Positions 62,171 through 64,000 of a stretch of DNA of 64,000 bases are shown piece by piece (positions within the stretch are counted from its first letter, which is position 1; each line of letters begins with the position of its first letter). The notes beneath the pieces are model-generated. The model was not told the origin of the DNA, searched no databases, and saw only the letters and a list, made by a program, of their open reading frames with translations. The stretch comes from Microbacteriaceae bacterium (GTDB lineage Bacteria > Actinomycetota > Actinomycetes > Actinomycetales > Microbacteriaceae). The DNA lies in assembly GCA_025465095.1 (NCBI GenBank), contig JAODME010000013.1, positions 146,934-210,933 on the forward strand, read 5' to 3'. The position numbers and the translations under genes are program-made.

Positions 62171-63037
62171 ATGGCATCTCCCTTCGTCTCCGTCACCGCC
62201 CTCCGCCGCGAGCTCTCCGGGGCGACGCCTCCCGCCGTGCTCGACGCGTCACTCGTGCTGCACCCGCCCCGCGAGGACGGTGACTATCGCAGGGAGAGCG
62301 GCTACCCCAAGTGGCTGGCCGGCCACATCCCCGCCTCCCGGCACGTGGACATGGCGCGGGACTTCAGCGATCCGACGGCGCCACTCAGCTTCACGCACCC
62401 CGAGGCGCAGGTCGTCGCGGACCGGCTCGCCGCACTCGGCATCGCCGCGGACCGCAGGGTGGTCGTCTACGACGGCACCGGCATGATGTTCGCCTCGCGG
62501 CTCTGGTACCTCCTCCGCTGGATCGGCATGGACGTGCGCGTCCTCGACGGCGGCTTCGCCGGCTGGAAGCGGTCGGGGGCAGCGGTCGCGTCCGGCGAGG
62601 AGGCGCCGCCGGTGCCCGTGCCGACCTGGACGCCCAGCTCTCCTCGGGAGGCGTGGGTCACCAAGGAGGACCTGCTGGCTCGCACCCAGCGGGACTGGCG
62701 CCCGCTGGTGTGCACGCTGCCTGCGAGCGGCTACTCCGGGGCGGACCCGACGCGCCACACCCGGCGCGGCCACATCCCCGGCAGCGTCAACGTCTCCAGC
62801 CGCGACCTCTTCGCGCCCGACGGCACCGTCCGCGGCGCCCGCGAGATCAAGGCCGCGTACGTCGGCCAGGGGATCACCGGCCACGAGGAGGTGCTGCTCT
62901 ACTGCGGCGCCGGGATCTCCGCCGCGGCGGGAGCACTCACCCTCGCCGAGCTCGGCGTTTCCGAGGTGCGGATCTACGACGGCTCCCTCGAGGAATGGTC
63001 CGCCGTGCCGGCCCTGCCGCTCGAGTACGGAGCCTGA
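62171..63037 (+). CDS. Sulfurtransferase (tandem rhodanese)
   Basis: HIPASRHVDMARDFSD, RVLDGGFAGWKRSG, RGHIPGSVNVSSRDLF, LLYCGAGISAAAGALTLAELG. Confidence 0.92.
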   Translation: MASPFVSVTALRRELSGATPPAVLDASLVLHPPREDGDYRRESGYPKWLAGHIPASRHVDMARDFSDPTAPLSFTHPEAQVVADRLAALGIAADRRVVVYDGTGMMFASRLWYLLRWIGMDVRVLDGGFAGWKRSGAAVASGEEAPPVPVPTWTPSSPREAWVTKEDLLARTQRDWRPLVCTLPASGYSGADPTRHTRRGHIPGSVNVSSRDLFAPDGTVRGAREIKAAYVGQGITGHEEVLLYCGAGISAAAGALTLAELGVSEVRIYDGSLEEWSAVPALPLEYGA

Positions 63038-63049
63038 GACCCCGAGGCC

Positions 63050-63066
63050 CCGCCGTCGCCCGGCGG
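63050..63066 (+). terminator. Hairpin candidate after rhodanese gene
   Basis: CCGCCG-tcgcc-CGGCGG; no clear T tract. Confidence 0.3.
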
Positions 63067-63144
63067 CAGGTGTCCTAGGCTGGTCGGCGGTCTCGGGCCC
63101 CCGCCCGCACCTCCGCGAGCAGCGTTCGACCCGCAGGGAAGCAC

Positions 63145-64000
63145 ATGTACAGAACCACCACCGCCTCCGCGCTCCGCCGATCGGACGCCGGCTCCGAGGT
63201 GACCCTCGCCGGCTGGGTCGCCCGCATCCGCAACCACGGCGGGGTGGCGTTCCTCGACCTGCGCGACTCCTCCGGCGTCGCTCAGGTCACCCTTCGTGAC
63301 GCGCAGGTCGCCGCGGCCGAGGACCTTCGGGTGGAGTCGTGTGTGACCGTCACCGGCCTCGTCCGCGAGCGGCCGGCCGGCAACGTCAACGCGGCCATCG
63401 CCTCCGGCGAGGTGGAGCTCGAGGCGACCGCCGTGACGGTCCTGGCAGCGAGCGACGTGCTGCCCTTCCAGCTGGACGACGAGCCCGGCGAGGAGACCCG
63501 CCTGGCCTACCGCTACCTCGATCTCCGCCGGGAGGCGGCCGCGTACCCCCTCAAGCTGCGCTCCAAGGTGTCCGCTGCGGTTCGGTCGGTGCTCGTGGAC
63601 AGGGACTTCGTGGAGGTGGAGACCCCCACGCTCACCCGCTCCACGCCCGAGGGAGCGCGCGACTTCCTCGTGCCGGCGCGCCTCAAGCCGGGGACGTTCT
63701 ACGCACTGCCGCAGAGCCCCCAGCTGTTCAAGCAGCTGCTGATGGTCGGCGGCTTCGAGCGCTACTTCCAGATCGCCCGCTGCTATCGGGACGAGGACTT
63801 CCGGGCGGACCGCCAGCCCGAGTTCACCCAGCTCGACATCGAGATGAGCTTCGTCGAGCAGGCCGACATCATTGAGCTGATGGAGGGCATCCTCACGAAG
63901 ATGTGGGCCCTCGTCGGCTACGACATCCCGACCCCGATCCCGCACATGACGTACGCCGACGCGATGCGTCGGTTCGGCTCCGACAAGCCCGACCTGCGGA
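63145..64000 (+). CDS. aspS: Aspartyl-tRNA synthetase, 3'-truncated by window edge
   Basis: [44 protein letters not shown]...[48 protein letters not shown]; absent from ORF track (no stop). Confidence 0.95.
   Translation, partial: MYRTTTASALRRSDAGSEVTLAGWVARIRNHGGVAFLDLRDSSGVAQVTLRDAQVAAAEDLRVESCVTVTGLVRERPAGNVNAAIASGEVELEATAVTVLAASDVLPFQLDDEPGEETRLAYRYLDLRREAAAYPLKLRSKVSAAVRSVLVDRDFVEVETPTLTRSTPEGARDFLVPARLKPGTFYALPQSPQLFKQLLMVGGFERYFQIARCYRDEDFRADRQPEFTQLDIEMSFVEQADIIELMEGILTKMWALVGYDIPTPIPHMTYADAMRRFGSDKPDLR

Noticed and set aside
62974-63945. 323-aa minus ORF opposite aspS
   Set aside because: aspS reads cleanly on the plus strand; the track lists this one only because aspS has no stop in the window

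Overview
This 64 kb window is high-GC actinobacterial chromosome. Gene content and family resemblance suggest Microbacteriaceae, but that is an inference. It is gene-dense and mostly core or metabolic. Main blocks: a thioredoxin/TPR protein; a glycogen/alpha-glucan block (glgB, glgE, glgP, glgX); ligA, gatCAB, mnmA and a cysteine desulfurase; a transporter/enzyme/small-protein section; dinB; a trehalose block (treZ-treY-glgX2); and a thiamine-type ECF transporter cassette behind a TPP riboswitch, followed by a rhodanese and a 3'-truncated aspS. The most system-like accessory locus is at about 8.4-12.7 kb, between glgP and glgX. It holds three exported proteins with SipW-type ('alternate') signal peptides, one protein with an LAxTG C-terminal sorting signal, and an ER-type/SipW-type signal peptidase. 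It also has a strong hairpin between the first and second cargo genes and a perfect inverted repeat in the leader. Features absent from the supplied ORF track: a 37-aa Lys-rich protein (36134-36247), a 57-aa membrane protein (42187-42360), the truncated aspS, the TPP riboswitch, and a frameshifted DUF559-type remnant at about 58.0-58.3 kb close to a visible rise in GC. No rRNA, tRNA, CRISPR array or transposase was recognised. All family calls come from reading the sequences; no database search was run.
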